A DNA stretch of 64,000 bases, taken from contig NZ_CP136684.1 in the NCBI RefSeq assembly GCF_032921865.1, positions 2,019,001 to 2,083,000 on the forward strand, given 5' to 3'. This stretch comes from Thalassospira lucentensis. Lineage in GTDB: Bacteria > Pseudomonadota > Alphaproteobacteria > Rhodospirillales > Thalassospiraceae. Shown here piece by piece: positions 18,173-26,524 of this stretch (positions within the stretch are counted from its first letter, which is position 1; the number at the start of each line of letters is the position of its first letter). Under the pieces are notes generated by a model, which had not been told where the DNA came from, did no database searches, and was given only the letters and a program-made list of their open reading frames with translations. The translations under genes and the position numbers were made by a program.

Positions 18173-18211
18173 TTCGGTGTTCCTTCTTGTTGAATTTCGA
18201 TCAGGCAGCGG

Positions 18212-19042
18212 TTACTTGACCGCGCCAAATGTCAGGCCACGAACAAGCTGTTTCTGCGAGAACCAGCCGATGATAAGGATCGGAGCAACCGCCAGCGTCG
18301 AGGCCGCCGAAAGCTTGGACCAGAACAACCCTTCCGGACTGGAATAGGATGCAATGAAAGCGGTCAGCGGTGCGGCATCAGCGGTGGTCAGGTTCAGGGT
18401 CCAGAAAGCTTCGTTCCAGGCCAGGATGATGTTGAGCAGCATGGTCGATGCAATGCCCGGCACCGCCATTGGCAACAGCACAAAGATGATTTCCTTGGGC
18501 AGGGTGGCGCCATCCATGCGGGCGGCTTCAAGGATGTCGCTCGGGATTTCCTTGAAATAGGTGTAAAGCATCCAGACCATGATCGGCAGGTTCATCAGGA
18601 ACAGAACCATGATCAAACCGAACCGGGTATCAAGCAGGCCCCAGTCGCGGAACACCAGATAGATCGGTACCAGCACGCCGACCGGTGGCATCATCTTGGT
18701 CGACAGCATCCAGAGAAGGGCGTCTTTGGTCCGTTTGGTCGGGTTGAAAGCCATGGCCCATGCGCAGGGCACCGCGAAAAGCAGACCCACCAGAGTTGAG
18801 CCGACCGACAGGATGACCGAATTCATGGCAAACCGGAAATAGTCTGAGCGTGCCTGAACCTCGGCATAGTTTTCCAGCGTCCAGTCGAACGAAATGAAGC
18901 TTGGCGGCATCGATACGGCTTCAAGTTCGGTCTTGAAGCTGGTCAGGACCATCCAGAAAATCGGGAAGAAGATCAGAAGGCCAACAATCCAGGCAAAGAT
19001 CGAGAAACCGATATGGCCAAGGGGTGTTTGTTTGTTTTCCAT
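18212..19042 (-). CDS. Sugar/polyol ABC transporter permease (MalG-like)
   Basis: The second inner-membrane permease, 276 residues with six predicted TM helices. The EAA motif facing the ATPase is LEAARMDGATLPKEIIFVLLP. The start at 19042 has an AAGGGA ribosome site and lies 10 bp after the stop of the first permease; an alternative start at 19075 would overlap that gene. Sequence style matches the SmoG/MtlG group for sorbitol and mannitol uptake, an inference from resemblance. Confidence 0.93.
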   Translation of the reverse strand: MENKQTPLGHIGFSIFAWIVGLLIFFPIFWMVLTSFKTELEAVSMPPSFISFDWTLENYAEVQARSDYFRFAMNSVILSVGSTLVGLLFAVPCAWAMAFNPTKRTKDALLWMLSTKMMPPVGVLVPIYLVFRDWGLLDTRFGLIMVLFLMNLPIMVWMLYTYFKEIPSDILEAARMDGATLPKEIIFVLLPMAVPGIASTMLLNIILAWNEAFWTLNLTTADAAPLTAFIASYSSPEGLFWSKLSAASTLAVAPILIIGWFSQKQLVRGLTFGAVK

Positions 19043-19052
19043 CTCGTGTCCC

Positions 19053-19925
19053 TTACCTGTCCAGGTTCTTGCCAATGAGGCGGATCAGGAAGATCGCCAC
19101 GATATTTGCCAGAACGACAGCAACAATGCCGCCCGCCGATGCGCCGCCAACGTCGTATTGCAGCAAAGCCTGCGTATAGACGAGGAAGGCAATGTTCGTC
19201 GTTGCCAGACCCGGGCCACCACCGGTGGTCACGAAAATTTCGGCAAAGACGGTCAGCAGGAATATTGTTTCGATCAGCACGACGACCGTGATCGCACGGC
19301 TGAGATGGGGCAGCGTGATATAGAAGAAAATCGAAACTGGACCGGCGCCATCCATCTGGGCGGCTTCCTTCTGATCGCGGTCAAGCGACTGAAGGGCGGT
19401 CAGCAGGATCAGAACGGCAAAGGGCAGCCATTGCCATGACACCATGATGATGATCGCGGTCAGCGGTGCCTCGGAAAACCAGTCGATGGACTGGAAGCCA
19501 AGCGAGTTCGCGATCCAGGCAAACATGCCCGATACCGGATGCATCAGAAGGTTTTTCCAAACCAGCGCATTCACGGTCGGCATGATAAAGAAGGGGGCAA
19601 TCACCAGCAGACGCAGGATGCCGCGGCCAAAGATCGGCTGATCAAGCATCAGGCCCAGCAAAACGCCGCCGACCACCGTGATCACAAGTACCGATCCGAC
19701 AAGCAGAAGCGTATTGGCGAGCGACGCAAAGAATGCCGGGTCGGTCAGGAAGAATTCATAGTTCAGCGTGCCGACCCATTCTTCCATACCAGGAGAGAGC
19801 AGGTTGTAACGCAGGAATGAAAAATAAATTGTCATGCCCAACGGCACGATCATCCACAAGAACAGCGCGATGATCGACGGTGCAGACATAATGCGCCCGG
19901 TCAGGGTAGAGGACCGTGTCGACAT
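19053..19925 (-). CDS. Sugar/polyol ABC transporter permease (MalF-like)
   Basis: The first permease, 290 residues, six TM helices. The EAA loop is KEAAQMDGAGPVSIFFYITLP. The N-terminal STRSSTLTGRIMSAPSIIALF is the usual short cytoplasmic tail before TM1. It is separated from the binding-protein gene upstream by 146 bp holding a GC-rich hairpin, the normal arrangement when the binding protein is made in excess. Confidence 0.93.
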   Translation of the reverse strand: MSTRSSTLTGRIMSAPSIIALFLWMIVPLGMTIYFSFLRYNLLSPGMEEWVGTLNYEFFLTDPAFFASLANTLLLVGSVLVITVVGGVLLGLMLDQPIFGRGILRLLVIAPFFIMPTVNALVWKNLLMHPVSGMFAWIANSLGFQSIDWFSEAPLTAIIIMVSWQWLPFAVLILLTALQSLDRDQKEAAQMDGAGPVSIFFYITLPHLSRAITVVVLIETIFLLTVFAEIFVTTGGGPGLATTNIAFLVYTQALLQYDVGGASAGGIVAVVLANIVAIFLIRLIGKNLDR

Positions 19926-19974
19926 GATGTGCTCCCTGTTTGAAGTCCCTGTTGCCTCGATCCGGATGGAAAGA

Positions 19975-20001
19975 GGGTGGCGGTCAGAAGTGCCGCCACC
20001 C
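19975..20001 (-). terminator. Intergenic hairpin after the binding-protein gene (attenuator or mRNA stabiliser)
   Basis: A 9-bp stem (GGGTGGCGG with CCGCCACCC) and 9-nt loop between the binding-protein and first permease genes. There is no strong U-run, so partial termination or 3' protection of the upstream message is likelier than full termination. Confidence 0.55.
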
Positions 20002-20071
20002 CAAGTTCATCAGGTCAAGGAGGCACAGGCCAGAACTCATTGCACGGAGCGGAGCACTGGCCTGTCATGCA

Positions 20072-21385
20072 TCAGTAGTAACCAGCCTTGCGCATGGTAC
20101 GGTCGGTGCCTGACTGAGCGGCTGCAAGCGCATCTTCAACAGTCGAGGAACCGGCCAGTGCGGCAGAGAACTGCTGGCCTACTGTGGTGCCGATACCCTG
20201 GAATTCAGGGATAGCGGCAAACTGAACACCGACATAAGGTTTCGGCTTCATGGTCGAATTGATCGGATCGGCACTGTCGATGGCGAGAAGGGTCTCGTCA
20301 GCAAACGGTGCGGCTTCCAGATATTTCGGGTTTTCGTACAGGGACATACGGGTGCCCGGCGGAACGTTGGCCCAGCCTTCCTTGGAGGCTACGAGTTCCA
20401 GATAGTCTTTCGAGGTTGCCCAAGCGATGAATTTTTGGGCGGCTTCGACTTTCTGGGAGCCGGTCGGGATGCCAAGGTTCCATGCCCAGAGCCAGTTGGC
20501 ACCAGTGCAGGTTTCGGCACATGGGGCTTCGGTGAAGCCAACCTTGTCGGCAACGGTCGATTCTTTTGGGTTGCTGACAAAGGATGCTGCAACGGTTGCA
20601 TCAATCCACATGCCGCATTTGCCCGAGTTGAACAGCGAAAGGTTTTCGTTAAAGCCGTTCGAGGTTGCACCCGGAGGACCATATTTGCCGAGAATTTCGA
20701 CATACATGTCGAGTGCGTTTTTCCATTCGGCGCTGTCGAAGGTCGGGTTCCAGTTCTCGTCAAACAGGCGCGCGCCATAGGCATTGCCCATGGTGGTGAT
20801 CAGCGCCATGTTTTCGCCCCAGCCGGCCTTGCCGCGCAGGCAGATGCCATAAACACCGTTATCCGGGTCATGAAGCTTTTTGGCAATGTCGAGCGTCTGG
20901 TCCCAGGTCAGGCGACCATTGATGGTGATGCCTGCTTTTTCAAACAGATCGGTGCGGTACATCATCATCGAGCTTTCGGCATAGAAAGGTGCCGCATAAA
21001 GCTTGCCATCGTTGCTTACGGCGGAACGGATGGCGGGCATGATGTCATCGGTATCGTAATCGGCACCAAGGTTATCGAGCGGTGCCAGCCAGCCCTTTTC
21101 GGCCCAGATCGGAACCTCGTAGGTGCCGATCGTCATGATGTCATACTGACCGCCCTTGGTGGCGATGTCGGTGGTGACACGCTGACGCAGGGTGTTTTCT
21201 TCGAGCGTAACCCATTCAAGGGAAATGTCGGGGTTTTTGGAGGTGAAGTCATCCGTCAGCTTCTGCATGCGGATCATGTCACCGTTGTTCACGGTAGCAA
21301 TGGTAAGTTTTGTTTCGGCATTGGCGGAGAATGCGACACCGCCTGCCAACAGCGCGCAAAGCGCTGCTCCCGTTACGCGTTTCAT
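20072..21385 (-). CDS. Extracellular solute-binding protein of a sugar/polyol ABC importer
   Basis: The periplasmic receptor, 437 residues. The ATG at 21385 has a textbook GGAGGAACT ribosome site. It begins with a Sec signal peptide (MKRVTGAALCALLAGG, cleavage near ANA-ET). The mature part reads as a family 1 binding protein: TIATVNNGDMIRMQKL, MTIGTYEVPIWAEKGWL, YAAPFYAESSMMMYRTDLFE and NGRLTWDQTLDIAKKL. It resembles sorbitol/mannitol receptors (SmoE type). It is the first gene of the operon that continues with two permeases, the ATPase and the SDR. Confidence 0.94.
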   Translation of the reverse strand: MKRVTGAALCALLAGGVAFSANAETKLTIATVNNGDMIRMQKLTDDFTSKNPDISLEWVTLEENTLRQRVTTDIATKGGQYDIMTIGTYEVPIWAEKGWLAPLDNLGADYDTDDIMPAIRSAVSNDGKLYAAPFYAESSMMMYRTDLFEKAGITINGRLTWDQTLDIAKKLHDPDNGVYGICLRGKAGWGENMALITTMGNAYGARLFDENWNPTFDSAEWKNALDMYVEILGKYGPPGATSNGFNENLSLFNSGKCGMWIDATVAASFVSNPKESTVADKVGFTEAPCAETCTGANWLWAWNLGIPTGSQKVEAAQKFIAWATSKDYLELVASKEGWANVPPGTRMSLYENPKYLEAAPFADETLLAIDSADPINSTMKPKPYVGVQFAAIPEFQGIGTTVGQQFSAALAGSSTVEDALAAAQSGTDRTMRKAGYY

Positions 21386-21454
21386 AGTTCCTCCCAAAGG
21401 ACTGTGTACCCGATGGGCAAATTATCTTGCCCGTTTGATCATTTGTTCAGGTAA

Positions 21455-21468
21455 TGAGCATTCACTCA
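21455..21468. promoter_or_regulatory. Candidate operator upstream of the ABC operon (TGAG/CTCA)
   Basis: TGAGCATTCACTCA is an imperfect inverted repeat 70 bp before the binding-protein start. It may be a site for the SorC-type regulator encoded just upstream. Weak on its own. Confidence 0.3.
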
Positions 21469-21486
21469 ATTTGAGGGGTGTTTGTC

Positions 21487-21500
21487 AAACGAAATCGTTT
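21487..21500. promoter_or_regulatory. Candidate operator upstream of the ABC operon (AAACGA-AA-TCGTTT)
   Basis: A perfect 6-2-6 inverted repeat, 102 bp before the binding-protein start codon and just after the SorC gene terminator. It is a plausible regulator site, but no experimental consensus supports the assignment. Confidence 0.35.
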
Positions 21501-21513
21501 TTGCGCTGCAACA

Positions 21514-21545
21514 ATAAAACCCCGCCAAAACTTTTGACGGGGTTG
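21514..21545 (-). terminator. Rho-independent terminator of the SorC-type gene
   Basis: On the minus strand a 13-bp stem (AACCCCGTCAAAA paired with TTTTGGCGGGGTT, one U-G pair) is followed by TTATT. It separates the regulator from the ABC operon it probably controls. Confidence 0.85.
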
Positions 21546-21580
21546 TTCTTTATCTTGATTCAAAAGGCGTTTTGCGGCGG

Positions 21581-22534
21581 TTATGCGCGCAGCAAAGCTT
21601 CGGCAGTGGCTTCGTCGGTGATCAGTGTGGTGATCAGTTTGCCGCGCATCGCCCCGCGAATCGCGGCGACTTTTTTCGCACCCTTGGCGACAGCAATCGT
21701 ATTTTGCGCCGGAATATGGATCGGTGCACTGGTGACGCGGTGATTGACATCATGGTCAAGGATCACGCCATTTTCATCGAATGACCAACTGACGACCTCG
21801 CCGATGCCGCCGTTCTTTTGAAGCGACCGCAATTCATCCTTGCTGATGAAGCCATCAATATAAAGCGGTGCGTCGGCGCCAAGATCACCAACCCCGACAA
21901 AGCGCACATCGGCCTTGGCTGCCAGATGCATGATGTTATCCATGGGTGGCTGTTGCTGCATCTGGGCGCGCACATTGGCACTTTCGACAATCACCGGGAT
22001 CGGTAAGGGATAGTGCGGCGCGCGGGTCCGGTCGGCCAGATCGGTGACCGCATCATAAAAACTTGCCGCACCGTCATGGGCAATCGTCCCGACCAGCGAT
22101 ACGATCTTGTGATGGCGGGCATCGACGCGTTGAACTTCGTCGACCATGCCACGCATGGCGCGTCCCGTGCCCACCGCGATGATCTTGGGATCAGGGGATT
22201 GCAGAACGCGTTCAAGATAGGTCGCAGCCGTCTGCGTCATGCCAAACATGGCATCGGGAGCGGCCGGATCGGTCGGCACCACATCACAATTGGCAAGGCC
22301 GTATTCCTTGCACAGTGAAGCGGCCAGTTCCATGCAGCGCGCAATCGGATGGTCAAGGCGAACCTTGACCAGCCCTTCGCTAATGGCGGCAGACACCAGA
22401 CGCTGGGCGGTCGGACGCGAAACACCAAGTTTGGTGGCGATTTCGTCCTGCGTGTTGCCAGCGCAGTAATACAGCCAGCCCGCGCGGGCGGCTTCGTCAA
22501 GCCTTGCAGCTTCTTTGCGTGTTCGTTTAACCAT
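21581..22534 (-). CDS. SorC/DeoR-type sugar-binding transcriptional regulator
   Basis: A 317-residue regulator of the SorC family, which respond to phosphorylated or free sugars and polyols. The start at 22534 has an AGGACAGGG ribosome site. The N-terminal helix-turn-helix is NTQDEIATKLGVSRPTAQRL (about residues 25-50). The C-terminal domain has the sugar-binding motifs VGTGRAMRGMVDEV, SLVGTIAHDG and VGVGDLGADAPLY near residue 210. It lies upstream of and parallel to the polyol ABC operon, separated by a terminator and candidate operators, so local control is very likely. Confidence 0.92.
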   Translation of the reverse strand: MVKRTRKEAARLDEAARAGWLYYCAGNTQDEIATKLGVSRPTAQRLVSAAISEGLVKVRLDHPIARCMELAASLCKEYGLANCDVVPTDPAAPDAMFGMTQTAATYLERVLQSPDPKIIAVGTGRAMRGMVDEVQRVDARHHKIVSLVGTIAHDGAASFYDAVTDLADRTRAPHYPLPIPVIVESANVRAQMQQQPPMDNIMHLAAKADVRFVGVGDLGADAPLYIDGFISKDELRSLQKNGGIGEVVSWSFDENGVILDHDVNHRVTSAPIHIPAQNTIAVAKGAKKVAAIRGAMRGKLITTLITDEATAEALLRA

Positions 22535-22652
22535 CCCTGTCCTCGATTTATTTTTCTTTATGGATCGCAACACTGATGGCGCGTGCGTTGATCAGTCTAT
22601 CCTAAATTCCCTATCGTTTTTTTGTGGCTCTGACCAGTGGGAATGATCCGGG

Positions 22653-22684
22653 CAAAAAGAAACCCGCCGGGATCGGCGGGTTTC
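22653..22684 (-). terminator. Rho-independent terminator of asd
   Basis: Minus-strand stem of 10 bp (GAAACCCGCC with GGCGGGTTTC), 6-nt loop, then five T. It lies 23 bp after the asd stop. Confidence 0.88.
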
Positions 22685-22707
22685 GAAGACCTTCATTGCG
22701 GTTGCGA

Positions 22708-23727
22708 TTATTTCTTTGGCAGATATTCCGCGACCAGCATTTCGGCGATCTGGACCGCGTTAAGGGCGGCCCCTTTCCGCAGGTTGTCGCCAACACACCA
22801 CAGCGAAAGACCGTTTTCAACCGTCGGGTCCTTGCGCACGCGTGAGACAAAAACATTGTCCTCGCCTTGGACTTCCTGAGGGGTGACATATCCCTCGTCC
22901 TGGCGGTAATCGACAACGGAGACGCCGGGGAAGTCCTTCATTGCCTTACGGGCTTCTTCGACGGTGACCGGCTGTTCGAATTCGATATTCACCGCTTCGG
23001 CATGGCCGACAAAGACCGGAACGCGAACGCAGGTCGCATGAACCGCGATATCCGGATCAAGGATTTTGCGGGTCTCGGCAGTCATTTTCCATTCTTCGCG
23101 GGTTGAACCGTCATCCATGAATTCGTCGATATGTGGGATGACGTTAAAGGCGATCTGTTTGGTGAACTGTTCCTTGACCGGCAGATCGTTGACGTAAATG
23201 CCCTTGGTCTGGTTGAACAGCTCATCCATCGCCAACCGACCGGCACCGGAAACCGACTGATAGGTTGACACCACAACACGTTTGATCGGTTGCAGGTCAT
23301 GCAGGGGTTTAAGCGCCATGACCATCTGAATGGTCGAGCAGTTCGGGTTGGCGATGATGTTTTTCTTGGCGTAGCCAGCCAGTGCGGCACCATTTACTTC
23401 GGGCACGACAAGCGGTACGCCCGGTTCCATGCGCCAGTAGCTGGAATTGTCGATGACAACGCAGCCTGCGGCAGCAGCCTTGGGCGCAAGCGTTTTGGCC
23501 GTTGCGCTCCCGGCGGAGAACAGCGCGATATCGACCTTTGAAAAGTCGAAGGTTGCGGCATCCAGGACCTTGAGTTCCTTGTCACCGTAATCCAGTTCGC
23601 GGCCGACCGAACGTGAGGAGGCGAGTGCGAAAATTTCGTCAGCCGGGAATGCACGTTCTTCAAGGGTGTTGAGCATCTCGCGCCCGACATTTCCGGTCGC
23701 GCCGACAACGGCGATTTTATAGCCCAT
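22708..23727 (-). CDS. asd: Aspartate-semialdehyde dehydrogenase
   Basis: Makes aspartate semialdehyde from aspartyl phosphate for lysine, threonine, methionine and diaminopimelate synthesis. 339 residues. The NADP loop is VVGATGNVGREML. The catalytic Cys is C130 in NPNCSTIQ, with the general base His in the VPVFVGHAEAVN region, and the SSRSVG phosphate-site segment is present. Monocistronic with its own terminator. The upstream region to cfa is long and contains an unusual interrupted inverted repeat. Confidence 0.97.
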   Translation of the reverse strand: MGYKIAVVGATGNVGREMLNTLEERAFPADEIFALASSRSVGRELDYGDKELKVLDAATFDFSKVDIALFSAGSATAKTLAPKAAAAGCVVIDNSSYWRMEPGVPLVVPEVNGAALAGYAKKNIIANPNCSTIQMVMALKPLHDLQPIKRVVVSTYQSVSGAGRLAMDELFNQTKGIYVNDLPVKEQFTKQIAFNVIPHIDEFMDDGSTREEWKMTAETRKILDPDIAVHATCVRVPVFVGHAEAVNIEFEQPVTVEEARKAMKDFPGVSVVDYRQDEGYVTPQEVQGEDNVFVSRVRKDPTVENGLSLWCVGDNLRKGAALNAVQIAEMLVAEYLPKK

Positions 23728-24146
23728 CAGGAGCCTCTTTCAGTCATTCTGGCAGTGCCCATACACTTTGCCCTTCTTTGGTAGAGGACAGTCGCGTTTT
23801 GCATATGCCTGTGGATAATCGTCTGTACAGTATGACGCGAGATGTAAGGTTTTATCGAGGTGCACGCAAGGAGATCATTGGCTATTACCTCTTGAGATTG
23901 CAAAAAAATCTGGCAGAATTATCCATGGGGTTCGAGTACCGAACCCTAAATCAGAATCGTTCGGCCCCGGCTTTGAGTTTTCTGTTTTCACTGTCTGCGG
24001 GTGCGCGGCCTGTCGACTAGCCGTTTCCGCGTTTCCTTTTCGAACGATTGACCAGACGATCCTGATTTAGGGTCCGGTACTTATGTGAAATCCGGCAACG
24101 GGTTTTACGTGGGGCGATGGCATTTCCGGCTTAAAAAGGACGGCAG
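23728..24146. other. 419-bp divergent intergenic region between asd and cfa
   Basis: Holds the promoters of leftward asd and rightward cfa. It contains a perfect DnaA-box nonamer (TTATCCACA on the minus strand, 23810-23818) and a large interrupted inverted repeat at 23935-24081. An 80-codon frame at 23778-24020 starts with TTG, lacks a ribosome site and runs into the repeat, so I do not call it a gene. Confidence 0.6.
23935..24081. repeat. Interrupted inverted repeat (29-nt left arm, 41-nt right arm)
   Basis: The left arm 23935-23963 (AGTACCGAACCCTAAATCAG then AATCGTTCG) pairs with the right arm 24041-24081. The outer 20 bases match at 19 of 20 positions and the inner 9 match fully; a 12-base bulge at 24050-24061 interrupts the right arm. 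The spacer is 77 bp. No transposase or target-site duplication is seen. It could be a long hairpin in the cfa leader, a degenerate miniature element or a pair of regulator sites. Confidence 0.75.
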
Positions 24147-25382
24147 ATGACGTACCCGATGACACTGGACTGGACACAAAAAAAGGTTCTCGATTTTTTC
24201 CGGGAACATGTCACGCGTGGAACACTGGTATTCCGGGCGGACGATAGACACGAGATTGTTCTGGGGGATGGCAGCGATCCCAGGGCAACAATGACTGTAC
24301 CGAACTGGAGCGACACGTTGAAAATGGCGCTAAGTCCTGATCCGGGATTTGGCGAATCCTATATGCGTGGCGGTTTCGATGTTGTTTCCGGCGAGATGGA
24401 AGATCTGATCAGGGTCTTGCGGCTTAATTTCGAAGGCGGCCATTCGGCAAACGGATTTGGCCTTTTTATCGAAAAGCTGCAGGCGCTTAAATTCCAGATC
24501 GCGCAATTTACCTCGGTCAAGGCCGCGTCACGGCGCGTGCGCCATCATTATGATATCGGCAATGACCTTTATACCCGGTTTCTTGATCCGGAAATGCAGT
24601 ATTCCTGCGCCTTCTGGGATGATGGTGCCCAGACGCTGGAAGAAGCGCAAAACCGCAAGATGAGCCTGACGACCCAGCGTCTGAAGATCGATCAGCCCGA
24701 TCTTCGGGTGGTTGATATTGGCTGTGGCTGGGGCGGGCTTAGCCGCTTTATCCGGCGCACGACCGGGGCGGAGGTGCACGGTATTACGCTCTCGACCGAG
24801 CAATATAACTGGGCGCTGGAACGCAAAGAGGAACTGCCTGATAACTTCCACGAAGGTCTTGGATATCATCTTCTGGATTATCGGCTGTTTGCCGATGCGA
24901 ATGAAGGCAAGTACGACCGGGTAGTTTCGGTTGGCATGTTTGAACATGTCGGGCGGCCGCAGTTCAAAACCTATTTCGAGAAGGTCGGCAAATTGCTGAA
25001 AGCCGGGGGACGGGCGGTGATTCATACGATCATCAAGCCGCGTCCGGATTTCACATCGCCCTGGATTGATCGTTATATCTTCCCGGGGGGATATATTCCG
25101 GCTGTGCACGAAGTTATCGAAGCCGCCGAGAATGCCGACCTTAAAGTCGAAGCATCGCACTTTCACGCGGGACTGAACTATGCCCGAACCCTGATCGCAT
25201 GGCGCGACCGGTTCCGCGAGATTGCCGATCAGCTTGACCCGGAAAAATACGACACCGAGTTTAAACGGATGTGGGAATTTTATCTGGCGGGCTGCATCAA
25301 TGCCTTTGACGAGCGCGAAGGCGGCGGTGGCATGAGGGTCGGGCAGTTTGTTTTCACCAAACCCGGTTATCGTTTTACGTAA
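24147..25382 (+). CDS. cfa: Cyclopropane-fatty-acyl-phospholipid synthase
   Basis: Transfers a methylene from S-adenosylmethionine to cis double bonds of membrane phospholipid acyl chains. 411 residues. The N-terminal lipid-binding region is followed by HHYDIGNDLYTRFLDPEMQYS, the SAM site VVDIGCGWGG and VSVGMFEHVG, and the active-site bicarbonate/Cys region GCINAFDEREGG near the C-terminus. AAAGGAC precedes the ATG. It is preceded by the interrupted inverted repeat and followed by a weak hairpin at 25393-25423. Confidence 0.95.
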   Translation: MTYPMTLDWTQKKVLDFFREHVTRGTLVFRADDRHEIVLGDGSDPRATMTVPNWSDTLKMALSPDPGFGESYMRGGFDVVSGEMEDLIRVLRLNFEGGHSANGFGLFIEKLQALKFQIAQFTSVKAASRRVRHHYDIGNDLYTRFLDPEMQYSCAFWDDGAQTLEEAQNRKMSLTTQRLKIDQPDLRVVDIGCGWGGLSRFIRRTTGAEVHGITLSTEQYNWALERKEELPDNFHEGLGYHLLDYRLFADANEGKYDRVVSVGMFEHVGRPQFKTYFEKVGKLLKAGGRAVIHTIIKPRPDFTSPWIDRYIFPGGYIPAVHEVIEAAENADLKVEASHFHAGLNYARTLIAWRDRFREIADQLDPEKYDTEFKRMWEFYLAGCINAFDEREGGGGMRVGQFVFTKPGYRFT

Positions 25383-25392
25383 AAAACGCATC

Positions 25393-25423
25393 GGTCGGGC
25401 TGTCGTTTTGCGATGGCCCGACC
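25393..25423 (+). terminator. Hairpin after cfa
   Basis: An 8-bp stem (GGTCGGGC with GCCCGACC) and a 15-nt loop, 11 bp after the cfa stop. There is no T tract, so it may be only a 3' stabilising structure. Confidence 0.45.
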
Positions 25424-25540
25424 CATATATACCCAATGTTCAAACGGGCCGCAGAGTCCGAACTTCGATAATGTGTGTCGTGGGTCAACCGGCACGGCGC
25501 GCGGTGTTCATACCCGGTTGTTCCTTCGGGAGGAAACAAC

Positions 25541-25966
25541 ATGCTGAACATGACACACCGGGATAACCCGGTTACACGTGCATATTCCACCCAGATTACC
25601 CACCGTACCGGACCGCATATTGGCCGCGTTGATGATTATGTCCGTGCGCTTAAATCCATTGAGATATCCAGTTGCGAACGCGATATGCTTCGGGCCCATG
25701 CCAAGGCACCGGGGCGGGAAATTACGGGCAATCAACTGGCAAATACGATTGGTCATTTCGGGTCCCGGATCGGGAACAAGAAATACGGCAAACTGGCCCG
25801 CAAGATTGCGGCAGCGGCCGAATTGCCGACCTGCAAATCCGATGTTAGCGATTATCTGGCAGCGGTTTTCACATTGGCCGATGGTGCGCAGCAAAACAGC
25901 GAAGACTGGCATTGGGTCATGCATGAAGAAGTTGTCGAAGCCCTGAAAAAGACCCGCATCGTGTAG
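25541..25966 (+). CDS. Small protein of unknown function, possibly related to a domain usually fused to HNH/McrA-like nucleases
   Basis: A 141-residue soluble protein. The ATG at 25541 has a strong GGGAGGAAAC ribosome site, so the gene is almost certainly translated. The middle reads DYVRALKSIEISSCERDMLR, then AHAKAPGREITGNQLANTIG and KKYGKLARKIAA. From memory this pattern resembles an N-terminal domain found ahead of HNH nucleases of the ScoMcrA type and in restriction-associated proteins. No nuclease motif is present and no partner lies nearby. The first 35 residues appear unstructured. The resemblance is an inference. Confidence 0.7.
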   Translation: MLNMTHRDNPVTRAYSTQITHRTGPHIGRVDDYVRALKSIEISSCERDMLRAHAKAPGREITGNQLANTIGHFGSRIGNKKYGKLARKIAAAAELPTCKSDVSDYLAAVFTLADGAQQNSEDWHWVMHEEVVEALKKTRIV

Positions 25967-26000
25967 AATTTCGGGCGTTATAAAGTTTTTTGGCCGGATA

Positions 26001-26027
26001 TGTAACACAGGCCAAAGCTGTTTCGTC
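26001..26027 (+). promoter_or_regulatory. Candidate ECF41 sigma-factor promoter
   Basis: TGTAACA, exactly 16 bases, then CGTC. The published ECF41 promoter is TGTCACA-N16-CGTC, so only one base differs. It lies 46 bp before the carboxymuconolactone decarboxylase-like gene whose ECF41-type sigma factor follows, the expected target of such sigma factors. Confidence 0.7.
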
Positions 26028-26072
26028 CTGATTGCAGAGGGGATTTCCCCCGGTTTGCAATCACGGAGAAAC

Positions 26073-26510
26073 ATGATGAGCCGTTTTGACGTTCCGAAAT
26101 CGAGCCCGAAAATTTTTGAAGCGATGCTGGGTCTTGCCAGCAGCCTTGAAGATAACCCGCAGATTCCGCGTGTCCTGCGCGATCTGGTGGAATGCCGGGT
26201 GTCGCAAATCAATGGATGTTCGCATTGCCTGCGCATGCATTCGAAAAGTCATGCCGATCACGGCGGTGATGCGATCAAGGTGACCATGCTGGCGGTCTGG
26301 CGTGCGGCCAAAGGGTATGACGAAGCCGAACGGGCAGCACTTGACTGGGCCGAATGCCTGACAGAGGCCGTTGATCAGGACCGTATTTCGCAAAGCTATC
26401 GCAACCTTGTCGATCATTTCGAAAAAGACGCCATTTCCGAGCTGACCTGCATCATTTCAACGATGAATGCCTGGAACCGTCTTGGTATTGCGCAGCATGA
26501 GTTTGCCTGA
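26073..26510 (+). CDS. Carboxymuconolactone decarboxylase/AhpD-like protein (ECF41 partner)
   Basis: A 145-residue all-helical protein of the CMD/AhpD superfamily. The redox-type motif CSHCLRMHSK (near residue 48) has the CxxC and the downstream His that AhpD-like disulfide reductases use for peroxide or stress defence. GGAG lies 4 bases before the ATG at 26073 and 7 before the ATG at 26076, so the start is either one. It is followed by an ECF41-type sigma factor gene, the classic pairing of that group (CMD, oxidoreductase or epimerase partners), and has an ECF41-like promoter. The substrate is unknown. Confidence 0.88.
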   Translation: MMSRFDVPKSSPKIFEAMLGLASSLEDNPQIPRVLRDLVECRVSQINGCSHCLRMHSKSHADHGGDAIKVTMLAVWRAAKGYDEAERAALDWAECLTEAVDQDRISQSYRNLVDHFEKDAISELTCIISTMNAWNRLGIAQHEFA

Positions 26511-26524
26511 TCGCAATCCCCGAT

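Noticed and set aside
17090..18193. 367-codon open frame on the plus strand opposite the ABC ATPase gene
   Set aside because: The minus-strand ATPase has every motif in place; the plus frame has none.
23778..24020. 80-codon frame between asd and cfa
   Set aside because: TTG start, no ribosome site, ends inside the inverted repeat, no recognisable domain.
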